In this document: positions 22,570 to 30,833 of the stretch, piece after piece | How positions within the stretch are numbered: the stretch's first letter is position 1 | Layout: every line of letters begins with the position of its first letter | Source of the DNA: an uncultured bacterium | GTDB taxonomy: Bacteria > Acidobacteriota > Thermoanaerobaculia > Thermoanaerobaculales > Thermoanaerobaculaceae | Assembly (NCBI GenBank): GCA_937924755.1 | Contig: CALEVZ010000028.1 | Span: 124,001 to 188,000, forward strand | Direction of reading: 5' to 3' | Length of the DNA: 64,000 nucleotides | Translations under genes and position numbers: made by a program | Notes under the pieces: model-generated | The model's database searches: none | Told to the model about the DNA's origin: nothing | What the model saw: the letters and a program-made list of their open reading frames with translations, nothing else

Positions 22570-22809
22570 ATGCTCATCGCAGGGGTAGTGATCGAGACCT
22601 TGCCGGGCCGGGCGCCGGAGGTGGCCCTCCGCCTCGCGTCTCGCGGCGGGGTGCAGGTGAAGGGGGGGGATGGGGACCGCCGCCTGGCGGTGGTCGTGAG
22701 CGCCGCCAGCGGGGCCGAGCTGGAGCGCTGGGCCGAGGAGCTGGTGCGCGACGACGAGGCTGTCCTGGGGGTCTTCCCCACCTACGTGGGTGAGGATGAA
22801 AGGGCATAG
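22570..22809 (+). CDS. napD: NapD, nitrate reductase maturation chaperone
   Basis: 79 residues with the NapD pattern: MLIAGVVIETLPGRAPEVA at the start, an RRLAVVV strand and VLGVFPTYVGED at the end (ferredoxin-like fold). NapD binds the Tat signal of NapA and holds it back until the cofactor is inserted, in the cytoplasm. ATG 22570 follows TGGGGGG; a longer frame upstream overlaps napA and the hairpin and is not family-like. It overlaps the start of napG by 14 bases. Confidence 0.88.
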   Translation: MLIAGVVIETLPGRAPEVALRLASRGGVQVKGGDGDRRLAVVVSAASGAELERWAEELVRDDEAVLGVFPTYVGEDERA

Positions 22810-23314
22810 TCGTTTCGCCTGGCTGCGGGCGCTACTCGCCCCGGCGCCGCTGCGCCCGCCGGGGGCGCGGCCGGAACGGGAGTTTGCCGCCCTGTGCATC
22901 CGCTGCGGTCGCTGCGTGGCGGTGTGCCCCTACCGGAGCCTGGTGCCGGCCGGGTGGGCGTACGGGCCCGAGGCGGGGACCCCCATGGTGGTAGCCCGCT
23001 CGGTGCCCTGCTACCTGTGCATGGAGTGCCCGCCGGTGTGCCCCTCCGGCGCCCTCGATCCCATCACCGACAAGCAGGCGGTGCGCATGGGCATCGCCGA
23101 GGTCAACCCCCAGACCTGCTACGCCTACCTCGGCATCCTCTGCCGCACCTGTGTGGACGACTGTCCCATCGGGGCGGCGGCGCTGGTGCAGGACGGACAG
23201 CTGCGTCCGCTGGTGCGGGAGGGGTGCGTGGGTTGCGGGGTATGCGAGAAGGTATGCCCCACCCTGGAGCCGGCGATCGTGGTGCGGCCGGCAACCGGCG
23301 GGGTGCGGCCGTGA
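22796..23314 (+). CDS. napG: NapG-like four-cluster ferredoxin
   Basis: 172 residues with four cysteine sets for [4Fe-4S] clusters: CIRCGRCVAVCP, CYLCMECPPVCP, CRTCVDDCP with an upstream Cys, and CVGCGVCEKVCP. LRPPGA and GTP-VARSVPC are NapG hallmarks. NapG works with membrane NapH as a quinol dehydrogenase feeding periplasmic Nap. The usual twin-arginine leader is missing: the protein starts MKGHSRFAWLRALLAPAPLR. Either this protein acts on the cytoplasmic face, or it is exported with a partner. A GTG at 22790 would add only two residues. It shares a GTGA overlap with napH. Confidence 0.85.
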   Translation: MKGHSRFAWLRALLAPAPLRPPGARPEREFAALCIRCGRCVAVCPYRSLVPAGWAYGPEAGTPMVVARSVPCYLCMECPPVCPSGALDPITDKQAVRMGIAEVNPQTCYAYLGILCRTCVDDCPIGAAALVQDGQLRPLVREGCVGCGVCEKVCPTLEPAIVVRPATGGVRP

Positions 23315-24147
23315 GTCACGGGCCCACCCGGCGTTGGACCCGCTGGCGGCGCCCCACTCAGGCCGCGGTGGCCCTCTTTTACCTGGCCCTCCCTTGGCTC
23401 AACGCGGGGGGTTTTCGGGAGGTGGCGGGCACCCTCGCCTCCCTCAAGGTGGGCCCCCTCGACCTCACCGAGCCGGCCGCCGCCCTGGCCGCCGCCCTGG
23501 CCGGCCTCACCGCGAGCTGGGAGCTGGTACTGGGTGTGCTGCCGGTGGCGGCCCTGGCGCTGCTAGCCGGACCGGTGTTCTGCTCCTGGGTGTGCCCCTG
23601 GGGGCTGATCTCGGAAGGGATGGACCGGCTGCGCCAGCAGCTGCGGCCGCGGCCCTGGACGGACTCGCCGTGGGTGCGGGTGCGGCGGCTGCGCTGGGCG
23701 GCCCTGACCGGGGTGCTGCTCGCGGGGGCGCTGCTGGGCGCACCCCTAGCGGCGCTGCTGTCGGCCCCCCGCCTGATCACCGCCCTGCCCCTCGAAGTCG
23801 TCTGGCTGCGTCTGCTCTCGCCGGTCACCGGGGGGTTGCTCGGAGCGCTGCTGCTGCTGGAGCTCGTGGGCCCGCGCCGGCTGTGGTGCCGCGCCCTCTG
23901 CCCGGTGGGGGCGCTGGCCAACTTCCTCCGCACCCGCCGCACCCTGCGCGTGGGGTGGGATGCGACCCGGTGCACCTGCGCCCGCCACCCCCACTGTTTC
24001 TTGCGCTGCCCCTGGGGGGTGGACCCCCGCCAGGCGGGGCGCTACGATGGCTGCAGCAATTGCCTGGTGTGCGTAAAGGGGTGCCCCTCCGGCGCCCTGC
24101 ACCTGACGACATCCCCCCGGAAAGGATCGCCGTCGAAGGTCGAGTAG
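23311..24147 (+). CDS. napH: NapH membrane quinol dehydrogenase
   Basis: 278 residues with four hydrophobic transmembrane helices, the paired cysteine motifs FCSWVCPWG and WCRALCPVG characteristic of NapH/NosR-type proteins, and two C-terminal ferredoxin-like cysteine sets (CARHPHCFLRCPWG and CSNCLVCVKGCP). NapH takes electrons from menaquinol and passes them to NapG. The start is GTG 23311 overlapping the napG stop; the frame is open far upstream but that part is antisense-like GC-rich noise. This is the last clear nap gene. The TonB receptor starts 15 bases later. Confidence 0.88.
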   Translation: MSHGPTRRWTRWRRPTQAAVALFYLALPWLNAGGFREVAGTLASLKVGPLDLTEPAAALAAALAGLTASWELVLGVLPVAALALLAGPVFCSWVCPWGLISEGMDRLRQQLRPRPWTDSPWVRVRRLRWAALTGVLLAGALLGAPLAALLSAPRLITALPLEVVWLRLLSPVTGGLLGALLLLELVGPRRLWCRALCPVGALANFLRTRRTLRVGWDATRCTCARHPHCFLRCPWGVDPRQAGRYDGCSNCLVCVKGCPSGALHLTTSPRKGSPSKVE

Positions 24148-24162
24148 GGAGGCACTACGATC

Positions 24163-26097
24163 ATGAACGGTACCGAACTGGCGTGGATTCTGTGGATGCT
24201 GGGGGCACTGATGCCCGCCGCGGACCCGGCTGACCGGCCGACGACCCCAGCCCGGGCGGGCTTTCGCGACACCATCGAAGTGGTCGGCTCCCTGGACCTG
24301 GCGGAGTACCCCACCGCCCGGGCAGTTGCCGCCGAAGAGTTCACCGCCGCCGGGGCGTCCACCCTGGCGGAGGCGTTACCCCTGGTACCGGGCCTCGCCC
24401 TGGCCCCGGTGGGGGACCGGGGGGAGACGGGGCTTTACCTGCGGGGGCTGGAGCTGCGCCGGGTACCGGTGTACCTGGACGGCATCCCGGTGTACGTCCC
24501 CTACGACGGCACCCTGGACCTGGGACGCTTCCTGCTGGCCGGCTCGCACGCCGTGGTGGTCAACCGGGGCCCGAGCTCCCTGACCTACGGCCCCAACGCG
24601 TTGGGGGGCACGGTGAACCTGCTGGCCCGCCGCCCGCAGTCTCCTCTCGAAGGACAGGTCACGGGGGGGGTGGGGGACGGCGGCTTGGTGCGGGGAGCCA
24701 TCAACGTGGGCAGCCGCCGGGGACGCTGGGGCGTCCAGGCCACCGCCGCCCGCCAGGAGGTGGACGATGCCCTGCGGGCCGGCACCCCTTTGCAGCGCCG
24801 GAACTCCTTCAGTGAGGACACTCTGCTCACTCTCTCGCTGCTCTTTCTTGGCGAGGACGAAACCGACGCCGCCCTCACCTTCATTCGCCAGCAGGGGGAA
24901 AAGGGCCAGCCCCCTTACGCGGGGGACGACCCGGCCGCCCGCATCCGCTACTGGCGCTGGCCCCGCTGGGACAAGGACAGCGTCTATCTGCGGGCGCGCC
25001 GGCCGCTGGGGCGGGGGTGGGAGGTCCGCCTGCGCGCCTTCCACGACCGCTTCGCCAACACCCTCGACAGCTACGACGACGACACGTACACCACCCAGCG
25101 GCGGCGCGGCTCCTTCCGCAGCGAATACGACGACTTCACCACCGGCGCCGGGGTGGAGCTGCGCCGCATGCGCGGCGCGGGGCGGAGCACGGTGGCCTTC
25201 AACGGCAAGCGGGACGTGCACCGCGACCGTACCCTCCCCGCTCCCTGGACTCATTACGATGACGAGACCCTGTCGGTGGCGTGGGAAGAGGAGTTCTTCG
25301 CGGGCGCGGCGAGCCGGTTGGTGGCCGGCGTGTCCGCCGACCGTCAGCGCACCGTCCAGGCGGCGGGGCTGCAGCCGGGACGTGCCGAGGCCGTCAACGG
25401 GGTGGTGGCCCTGTTCCATCAGCTGGGGAAGGGCCTGCAGGTGCACGCCTCGGCTTCCCGGCGCACCCGCATGCCCACCTTGAAAGACCGCTACTCCTAC
25501 CGCCTGGGGGTGTTCCTGCCCAACCCGGAGCTGGGCCCCGAGACCGCCGACTCCTTCGATACGGGGGTGCGCCGGCGCTGGGAGGGGGGCCAGTGGGAGC
25601 TCACCGCCTTTGCCCTGCAGCTCGAGGACGCCATCGAGTCGGTTCCCCTGGGCGGGGGGTTGAGCCAGCTTCGAAACGTGGGGCGGGTGCGGCACACCGG
25701 CCTCGAAGCCGCCCTGGAGGCCAGCCTCACCCACCACCTGCGCCTGGGGGGTCACGTGGCCGCCGTGCACCGCTCCCGGCGGGCGGGGCCGCAGCTACCC
25801 CTCACCGGGGTGCCGCCCTACCGGGCTGTTGCCTTCTTGCGCCTCCAGGCCGCGCCGCGGCTGGCTCTGCGGCTGGCCGGCGAGGCGGAGGGGGAGCGCA
25901 CCAGCCGCACTCCCTCGGGGGCCACCCGGGAGCTGGGCGGCTTTGCCCTCTGGCATTTGGCCGCCTTCGTCACCTTGGCACCCGACTGGGAGGTGGAGCT
26001 GCGGGCCGACAACCTCTTCGACCGCCGCCACCAGCGGGAGGAGGGCTACCCCGGCCGCGGCCGCCAGCTTACCGCTGCCCTCACCTGGCGGCTGTGA
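24163..26097 (+). CDS. TonB-dependent outer-membrane receptor
   Basis: 644 residues. An N-terminal hydrophobic leader is followed by a plug domain (about 45-160: TLAEALPLVPGLAL, YLRGLELRRVPVYLDGIPV, YGPNALGGTVNLL) and a 22-strand-type barrel ending in RQLTAALTWRL. It imports a scarce ligand at the cost of TonB energy. Being 15 bases behind napH, it may be co-transcribed and could serve iron, heme or another metal needed by the cytochromes; the ligand cannot be read from the sequence. It is somewhat short for the family, with no carboxypeptidase-like N-terminal domain. Confidence 0.9.
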   Translation: MNGTELAWILWMLGALMPAADPADRPTTPARAGFRDTIEVVGSLDLAEYPTARAVAAEEFTAAGASTLAEALPLVPGLALAPVGDRGETGLYLRGLELRRVPVYLDGIPVYVPYDGTLDLGRFLLAGSHAVVVNRGPSSLTYGPNALGGTVNLLARRPQSPLEGQVTGGVGDGGLVRGAINVGSRRGRWGVQATAARQEVDDALRAGTPLQRRNSFSEDTLLTLSLLFLGEDETDAALTFIRQQGEKGQPPYAGDDPAARIRYWRWPRWDKDSVYLRARRPLGRGWEVRLRAFHDRFANTLDSYDDDTYTTQRRRGSFRSEYDDFTTGAGVELRRMRGAGRSTVAFNGKRDVHRDRTLPAPWTHYDDETLSVAWEEEFFAGAASRLVAGVSADRQRTVQAAGLQPGRAEAVNGVVALFHQLGKGLQVHASASRRTRMPTLKDRYSYRLGVFLPNPELGPETADSFDTGVRRRWEGGQWELTAFALQLEDAIESVPLGGGLSQLRNVGRVRHTGLEAALEASLTHHLRLGGHVAAVHRSRRAGPQLPLTGVPPYRAVAFLRLQAAPRLALRLAGEAEGERTSRTPSGATRELGGFALWHLAAFVTLAPDWEVELRADNLFDRRHQREEGYPGRGRQLTAALTWRL

Positions 26098-26218
26098 TTC
26101 AGGGTGGGTGCGAGTGAGGGCGTTGCCGGGGGCAGATATTGCCGGCTGCCTGGAAGGGCGACGTTACCGATTGATTGCAAATGCGACTCGGGCGTGGTAG
26201 CATTATCGAGGAGGAGTC

Positions 26219-26640
26219 GTGGCGAATCTTACCGAGCTGACCGATGACCTGCTCACCGGGGTGGCAGCCATAGACTAGCAGCACCGAATCCTGGTGGGCC
26301 TGCTCAACAAGACCCACGGGCTGCTGCGCGCCCACGATCGAGCGGGGGGCGACCCCCCAAATTCTGGAAAGGCTGGTGGGCTACGTGGACGCGCACTTTG
26401 CCGCCGAAGAAGCGTTCTCTCAAGAGGCCGGGTTTCCCGAGCAGGAGGGCCACCGGCAGATTCACGAGGCTTCCGAGAGGCAGGCCCTGCAGGGGGTGGA
26501 GGAGGCACGGTCCGGCGATGAGGCGGCGCTGCGGGAGATCATCGCCATGATCTGGGCGTGGCTGGCTGGCCACATCGGAGTCCGGGACGAGGCCCAGGGG
26601 GAGTTCTGCCGCGCCCTGGAGACGCCGTCCAACCTGTGGG
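26219..26640 (+). pseudogene. Bacteriohemerythrin-like gene, broken
   Basis: Reading from GTG 26219 gives LTDDLLTGVAAID, then a TAG (26276-26278), then QHRILVGLLNKTHGLL. This is the first helix of a bacteriohemerythrin, where ID-x-QH is the conserved iron-ligand motif, so the stop falls exactly on the variable x. A frameshift in a run of G/C near 26345-26360 moves the frame. The rest is then readable: LERLVGYVDAHFAAEEAF, HRQIHE and WLAGHIGVRD, which supply the remaining His/Glu/Asp iron ligands. The ribosome-binding site GAGGAG is still intact. Two lesions argue for decay of an oxygen/iron-binding protein. The right end is approximate. Confidence 0.75.
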
Positions 26641-26961
26641 GGCGGCCCGTGGCAAACTCCATGACCTGCTCCCGGAGGTGGGGAAGGACGGGTGGGCCGC
26701 GCAAGGCTGTTCGGTGGGGTGGGTATGTCCTCCCGGTGACGTCGCTATCCCCGACTCTGTGGCCCCACGCCTTCATCGCGGCAGGACGCAGCCTTCACGA
26801 GGCGTCAAGGGAAAACGGCCCCGGAAACGTAGCGAACGCTCGGCTTTGTTTGTCCAACGTGTCCCGCACTGGGCAGGTCCAGTGGTCGAGTGCCCCGGCC
26901 CAACCGATGATGGGCCGTCCGGCAGCTTGTCGGTCAGGGGGGGGTAGTTGGAGGTAGTATT
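26641..26961 (+). other. Gene-free stretch between two pseudogenes
   Basis: No supported gene. One open frame continues from the hemerythrin remnant, but it lacks family character after about 26640. Near its end (26941-26957) is a G-run and a GGAGG ribosome-binding site that belongs to the DUF4388 gene beginning at TTG 26962. Confidence 0.5.
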
Positions 26962-27716
26962 TTGGAGATCAAGGGTTCGCCACGCGATGATCACATTCCC
27001 GACCTGCTGCGGGCGCTGGTGTCGCTGGGCAAAAGCGGCACCTTGGTGCTGGGGGAGGGGTTGGGGTCCATGGCCTCGGTGACCTTCGATAAGGGGCGCA
27101 TCCGCGCTGCCCATTGCCGGCATCTCCTCGGCGAGGAAGCGTTGCTGGGGTGCCTGTTCTAAAATCTTAAGCGAATTATTACCTTCAAAATGATTTGGGG
27201 GCGATGTTTGCTACCGAGGAAGCGGCGCGGCTATCGACCGCCTTCGATGTGTCGAGTTTTCTGATTCGGGCATTGTTTTTCGCCGATGAGCTGGAGCCTC
27301 GGCGACGCCAGGTTCCTGCCGAAGGTGTAAGACTGGCTCTCGACGGCGGCCCACCCGCAGAGGACGCCTTTCACTGTGCACTCAAGACGATTGTGGCTGC
27401 CATCCAGCACCGTCCCGGGGTGACCCGTGCCGAGTTGGAGAAGTCCTTTGCCCCGGCGCCGGTGAAGATTCGCCTTGCCCTGGCCATGCTGAGCGAGACA
27501 GAGGCCATCGCGGGTCGAGCGCTGCTCGGGCACGAGAGCGAGGGTGAAAACGCTGCCTCCAGGTGGTGGAGCACGCGCATTGGTGAAATCGGCGGCACCG
27601 TGCGAATTCTCATCACAGGCGAGGAGGGGCAGTTCTCGGCGGCGAGCTTTTCCAGGCTGGCGGAGCGCCTGACCTCTCTGCCACCGCCCATCAGTGTCCA
27701 GGGGGAGGATCGGTGA
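26962..27716 (+). pseudogene. DUF4388 (PATAN-like) protein, broken by stop and frameshift
   Basis: From TTG 26962 the protein begins MEIKGSPRDDHIPDLLRALV and continues through KSGTLVLGEG and LLGEEALLGCLF, the standard DUF4388 N-terminus. A TAA at 27160-27162 then interrupts it. The following codons in the same frame (NLKRIITFKM) still look like the domain, and a shift in the G-run near 27195 moves the remainder into another frame (FDVSSFLIRALFFADELEPR to the stop at 27716). The region 27160-27200 is unusually AT-rich. In other bacteria such proteins are encoded beside a small GTPase and a Roadblock protein; remnants of both follow here. Confidence 0.7.
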
Positions 27717-27954
27717 GGGCGGTAAAGTTGTGGTGGTGGGGCCCGGGGAGGCGGGGAAGAGCACCCTCATCGCCCGCCTCTGCCCCGGTGCCATCAACCT
27801 GCATGCGGGCGGTCGAACCGTCGCCCTGGACCACGGCACCTTGCGGGCGGGCGGGGACGCGGTGCTCTAGGTCATCACCAGCGCCCTGGCGGGCCTTGGG
27901 CTGGTGCTGCTGGAGGCCAACCGGTACGCCCAGGAAGTGGCCCGCCTGGTATAA
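27713..27954 (+). pseudogene. Remnant of a small GTPase (DUF4388-associated type)
   Basis: The frame starting near 27718 reads KVVVVGPGEAGKSTLIARL, an intact P-loop, then GRTVALDHGTLRAGGDAVL. A TAG follows (27868-27870), then a short piece LVLLEANRYAQEVARLV before TAA at 27954. The start GTG 27713 overlaps the DUF4388 stop but is out of frame with the P-loop by one base. The G3 (DxxG/PGQ) region and the G4 region are missing, so the gene has also lost internal sequence. It cannot make a working GTPase. Confidence 0.65.
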
Positions 27955-28019
27955 GCAGCGAGGCGGGGTGGCGCTGGCTGGAGGAGGAGCCCGCCGCGGA
28001 GAGACCCGGGGATTTTCAC

Positions 28020-28349
28020 GTGGCGGGTCTGGTGGTTATCGACCATCACGTCCTACCGGTGGCCTCCACCCTGCACGCCCCGGAGCTGGAGGCGCGCCTG
28101 GGTGGGCTGGCTGCCGCCCTCCTGGACGCGGCCCAGAGAGCCGCCACCGACGGCCTGATCAGTGAGGCCTGCTTGCTAGGGCTTTCAGGTGTCGAGCGCC
28201 AGGCGGTGCTGCCCCCCCACCGCGCGGGCTTGTGGCTGCTGGGCGTTGGGGAGGCCCGCGGCGGGGGTGAAGCGGACCTGCCTTCCCCGCTGCCAGCGCT
28301 GGCGCGCCGCATCCTGGCCCGCTGGCCGGCGGAGCATACCAGCAGCTGA
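28020..28349 (+). pseudogene. Roadblock/LC7-like remnant
   Basis: About 109 residues: AGLVVIDHHVLPVASTL, then an Ala-rich helix (LAAALLDAAQRAATDGL) and a strand/helix end (LPALARRILARW). The order of strand, helix and strands fits a Roadblock/LC7 domain, the usual partner and GTPase-activating protein of MglA-like GTPases. The frame is open upstream to about 27954 (WLEEEPAAERPGDFHV) but no convincing start or ribosome-binding site is seen. Given the dead GTPase and DUF4388 genes before it, I class it as a remnant, although a short functional protein from GTG 28020 is possible. Confidence 0.45.
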
Positions 28350-28351
28350 CC

Positions 28352-29338
28352 TCACATCCGGGCCAGCTGGTGCTCCACCCAGGCCAGGCGAGTGACGCTG
28401 GCGACGGCCAGCTCGGCCAGCAAGCCGGGCTGGAACACCATGCGGGGCAGGAAGGTGCTATAGGTGAGGCAGCGGCTGGGGTCGCGTCGCCAGGCCCCCA
28501 GGTGGTGGAAGCCGGTCAACTCGCTCTCTTCCACCAGGTTCAAGCGGTTGGCCTTGGCCATCAGGTGATCGCCGCCGGCGCCGGGCGGGAGCTTGAGTCG
28601 CACCAGGCCCCCCTTGCCCAGGGCCAGGTGCTCGGCCTCGCCGGCGAGCAGCAGGGTGGCGCCGCCGGCCGAGCCGGCAGGGGCGCCGGCGAAGGGCAGC
28701 GACACGGTCACCTGCAGATCTTCCACCCACTCGACCACGGCAGCGCGCGGCAGGGCGCGCACGGCGTGTGCCAGCTCGGCGCGGGTGTAGGGCGTCGGGC
28801 CGGTGCTCCCCAGGCCCAGGCGCCACACCGTGGCTAGGGCGTCGGCCTCCCGCTCCCGCGGCCCGCTGGTGGGGTGTTCACTGGCATCGATGACGGCTTC
28901 GAAGATTTCCGCCAGGTCCCGCGCCCGCACGTGGGCGGCCGAGACTTGCAGGGTGGCCGCCCAGCCCAGCAGCGGCTTCACCCAGGCCAGCACCCCGGCG
29001 CTGGCCTCCGCCGAGCAGCGCAGGGATACCCGCTTCTGCTCCCGGTCCCACACCACTGATGAGAGCGAGGCGAAGCGGTTGGCGGTGTTGAGCGCCTCCA
29101 GGGTGGCGGGTGTATCCGGCACCTCGCGCAGCACGTCCGACGCCACGTGGACGTGACAGCGGGGGGTGCCCTCCCGCCGGGGCGGCTCCGCCCACACCCG
29201 CTGCGCCAGACGGTGCCCCCACCAGGTGAAGCCGCGGGGCTGGGTAACGCACCACTCCGGTCCGGGGTGCAAGGTGGCGTACAGGTGAGCGAGAAGTTCG
29301 AGGCCGGGGTCGGTGGCGGGGAACGGCTCGGCGCTCAT
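28352..29338 (-). CDS. Hypothetical protein with two similar domains
   Basis: 328 residues, soluble, no signal peptide. The two halves look related: LEALNTANRFASLSSVVWDR in the first and MAKANRLNLVEESELTGFHH in the second, each followed by an RCSAEA/RCLTYSTF-type strand and an amphipathic helix. The arrangement (helix, NxANR-like motif, strands, long helix) recalls YbjN or type III chaperone-like folds; I make no firm assignment. It converges with the Roadblock remnant with a gap of two bases. It is probably transcribed alone or with the TPR gene upstream (46-base gap). Confidence 0.7.
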   Translation of the reverse strand: MSAEPFPATDPGLELLAHLYATLHPGPEWCVTQPRGFTWWGHRLAQRVWAEPPRREGTPRCHVHVASDVLREVPDTPATLEALNTANRFASLSSVVWDREQKRVSLRCSAEASAGVLAWVKPLLGWAATLQVSAAHVRARDLAEIFEAVIDASEHPTSGPREREADALATVWRLGLGSTGPTPYTRAELAHAVRALPRAAVVEWVEDLQVTVSLPFAGAPAGSAGGATLLLAGEAEHLALGKGGLVRLKLPPGAGGDHLMAKANRLNLVEESELTGFHHLGAWRRDPSRCLTYSTFLPRMVFQPGLLAELAVASVTRLAWVEHQLARM

Positions 29339-29384
29339 GGATCCTCCGCGTCATCCCCTACCCTACGCCAGCTTGCGCTTCTTG

Positions 29385-30734
29385 TCACGAGGTGGGCGAC
29401 GGGACGGGCAGGTCGGTGGCCTTGGCCAGCATTTCGTGGGCGCGGGGATTGACCGCTCGCATCGCTGCCAAAGCGCCCGCCGCCTCACCAAGTCGGCCGA
29501 GTTTTTCCAGCGCCCTGGCCTCGGAAGACCAGGCGCACAGCCTCGCGAAACCACGGGAGAACCCCCACAGGCTCCCCGCTGCGGCGGCGGAGCGGAACAG
29601 CTCGGCAGCCCGGTCCAGCTCGCCTGCCCCGGCGGCGCGAATCCCTTCGAGATAGGGGGCAATCGCCTCCAGTTCCAGGCGACTGGCAGGCAAGCCGCCG
29701 CTGTCCTCCTTGTGGGAGGCAAGGCGCTGCATAACTTGCGCTTCCATCTCGCGTCGGGCGGTGAACAGGGCGGCCCGCAGGACGAGATCAAGGGGCAGAT
29801 TCGCACCACAGGCGTCCTCCGCTAAATCCGCCACCGCTTTCCAGTCGCCCTCCCGGGCGGCGAGCCACCCCCGCGCCCAGCACTCCAGGCGAGCGAGGGC
29901 ATCCGCGGGAACGGCACCGCTCTCGCGGGCCCTGAACAGCGCCGCCTCCACCCCGCCCTCATCGCCACGCAAAGTCTCCACGCGCACCAGGTTCTCGTAG
30001 GAGAAGCGAAAATCCAACCGGGCGGCAATGGCCTGCTCGAACTCCCGCTCGGCCTCGTCCAGGCGACCGGTGAGAAGGTACAGCTCTCCCAGCGAGTCAT
30101 GGGGGTTGGCCTGGTCGGGGGCGATGAAGCGGTAGGTGGTGAACATCCGCTCGGCATCGTCCAGCTTGCCCTCGGCCATGGCGATGTAGCCCAAGTGGTT
30201 GTAGGCCATGACCCAGTTGGGGTCGATCTCCAGCAAGCGTTCGAACGCCCGCTGGGCGCGACGGAGATCACCGCCCAACACGGCGTCCTGCCCGGCGTAG
30301 AAGAGGCCGAAGGGGTCGTCGGGGTAACGGGCGGTGAACGCCTCCGTGAGCGCGCTGGCCTTGCTCAGGTCCCGTCGGGCGGTGGCCACGGCGCGTTCGA
30401 CGAGGAAACGCTCCCGAGGCGTCAGGGGACCCAAATCGGCGCCGTCTAGCTCAGCGGTGAGGGCTGCCATTCCATCGGCATCGCTGCGGGGATCCAGATG
30501 ATTAAGCAGGAATGCCTTGGCCACCGTGAAGGAGGGGTCCGCCTCGACCGCCTTAGCGAAGCAGCGGCGGGCATCGTTGCGGTAGTACTTCATGCTGGCC
30601 GCAAGCCCGTCGCGGAAGAGGGCGAGGGCCTCGGGGTTGGCGGTGCTCCACTGGACCTGCCGACGCTGCAAAACCATAACCACCGCTGCGGTCACCAAAA
30701 CCGCCGCCACGACTGCAGGCCAGAACTTGCGCAT
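29385..30734 (-). CDS. TPR-repeat protein with N-terminal membrane anchor
   Basis: 449 residues. One N-terminal transmembrane helix (AVVAAVLVTAAVVMVL) is followed by about eight tetratricopeptide-like helical repeats. The clearest are AFERLLEIDPNWVMAYNHLG and AEREFEQAIAARLDFRFSYE. It has no enzymatic motif; such proteins act as periplasmic scaffolds. It lies 100 bases downstream of the MacB-type permease on the same strand, so it may be the last gene of that exporter operon. Confidence 0.85.
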   Translation of the reverse strand: MRKFWPAVVAAVLVTAAVVMVLQRRQVQWSTANPEALALFRDGLAASMKYYRNDARRCFAKAVEADPSFTVAKAFLLNHLDPRSDADGMAALTAELDGADLGPLTPRERFLVERAVATARRDLSKASALTEAFTARYPDDPFGLFYAGQDAVLGGDLRRAQRAFERLLEIDPNWVMAYNHLGYIAMAEGKLDDAERMFTTYRFIAPDQANPHDSLGELYLLTGRLDEAEREFEQAIAARLDFRFSYENLVRVETLRGDEGGVEAALFRARESGAVPADALARLECWARGWLAAREGDWKAVADLAEDACGANLPLDLVLRAALFTARREMEAQVMQRLASHKEDSGGLPASRLELEAIAPYLEGIRAAGAGELDRAAELFRSAAAAGSLWGFSRGFARLCAWSSEARALEKLGRLGEAAGALAAMRAVNPRAHEMLAKATDLPVPSPTS

Positions 30735-30833
30735 TCCTCTTCACTCCGCCGGCTGGACATGGTCCGGCCCCGCCCCATTCTACGAATTCAGCGGGGCGAG
30801 GTTGCCGCCCGCCCAGCGGGCCGCTGGCGCCGG

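Noticed and set aside
26276-26278. Amber codon in the hemerythrin-like gene as a recoded (pyrrolysine or suppressed) codon
   Set aside because: A second lesion (frameshift) follows in the same gene and neighbouring genes are also broken, so decay is the simpler explanation.
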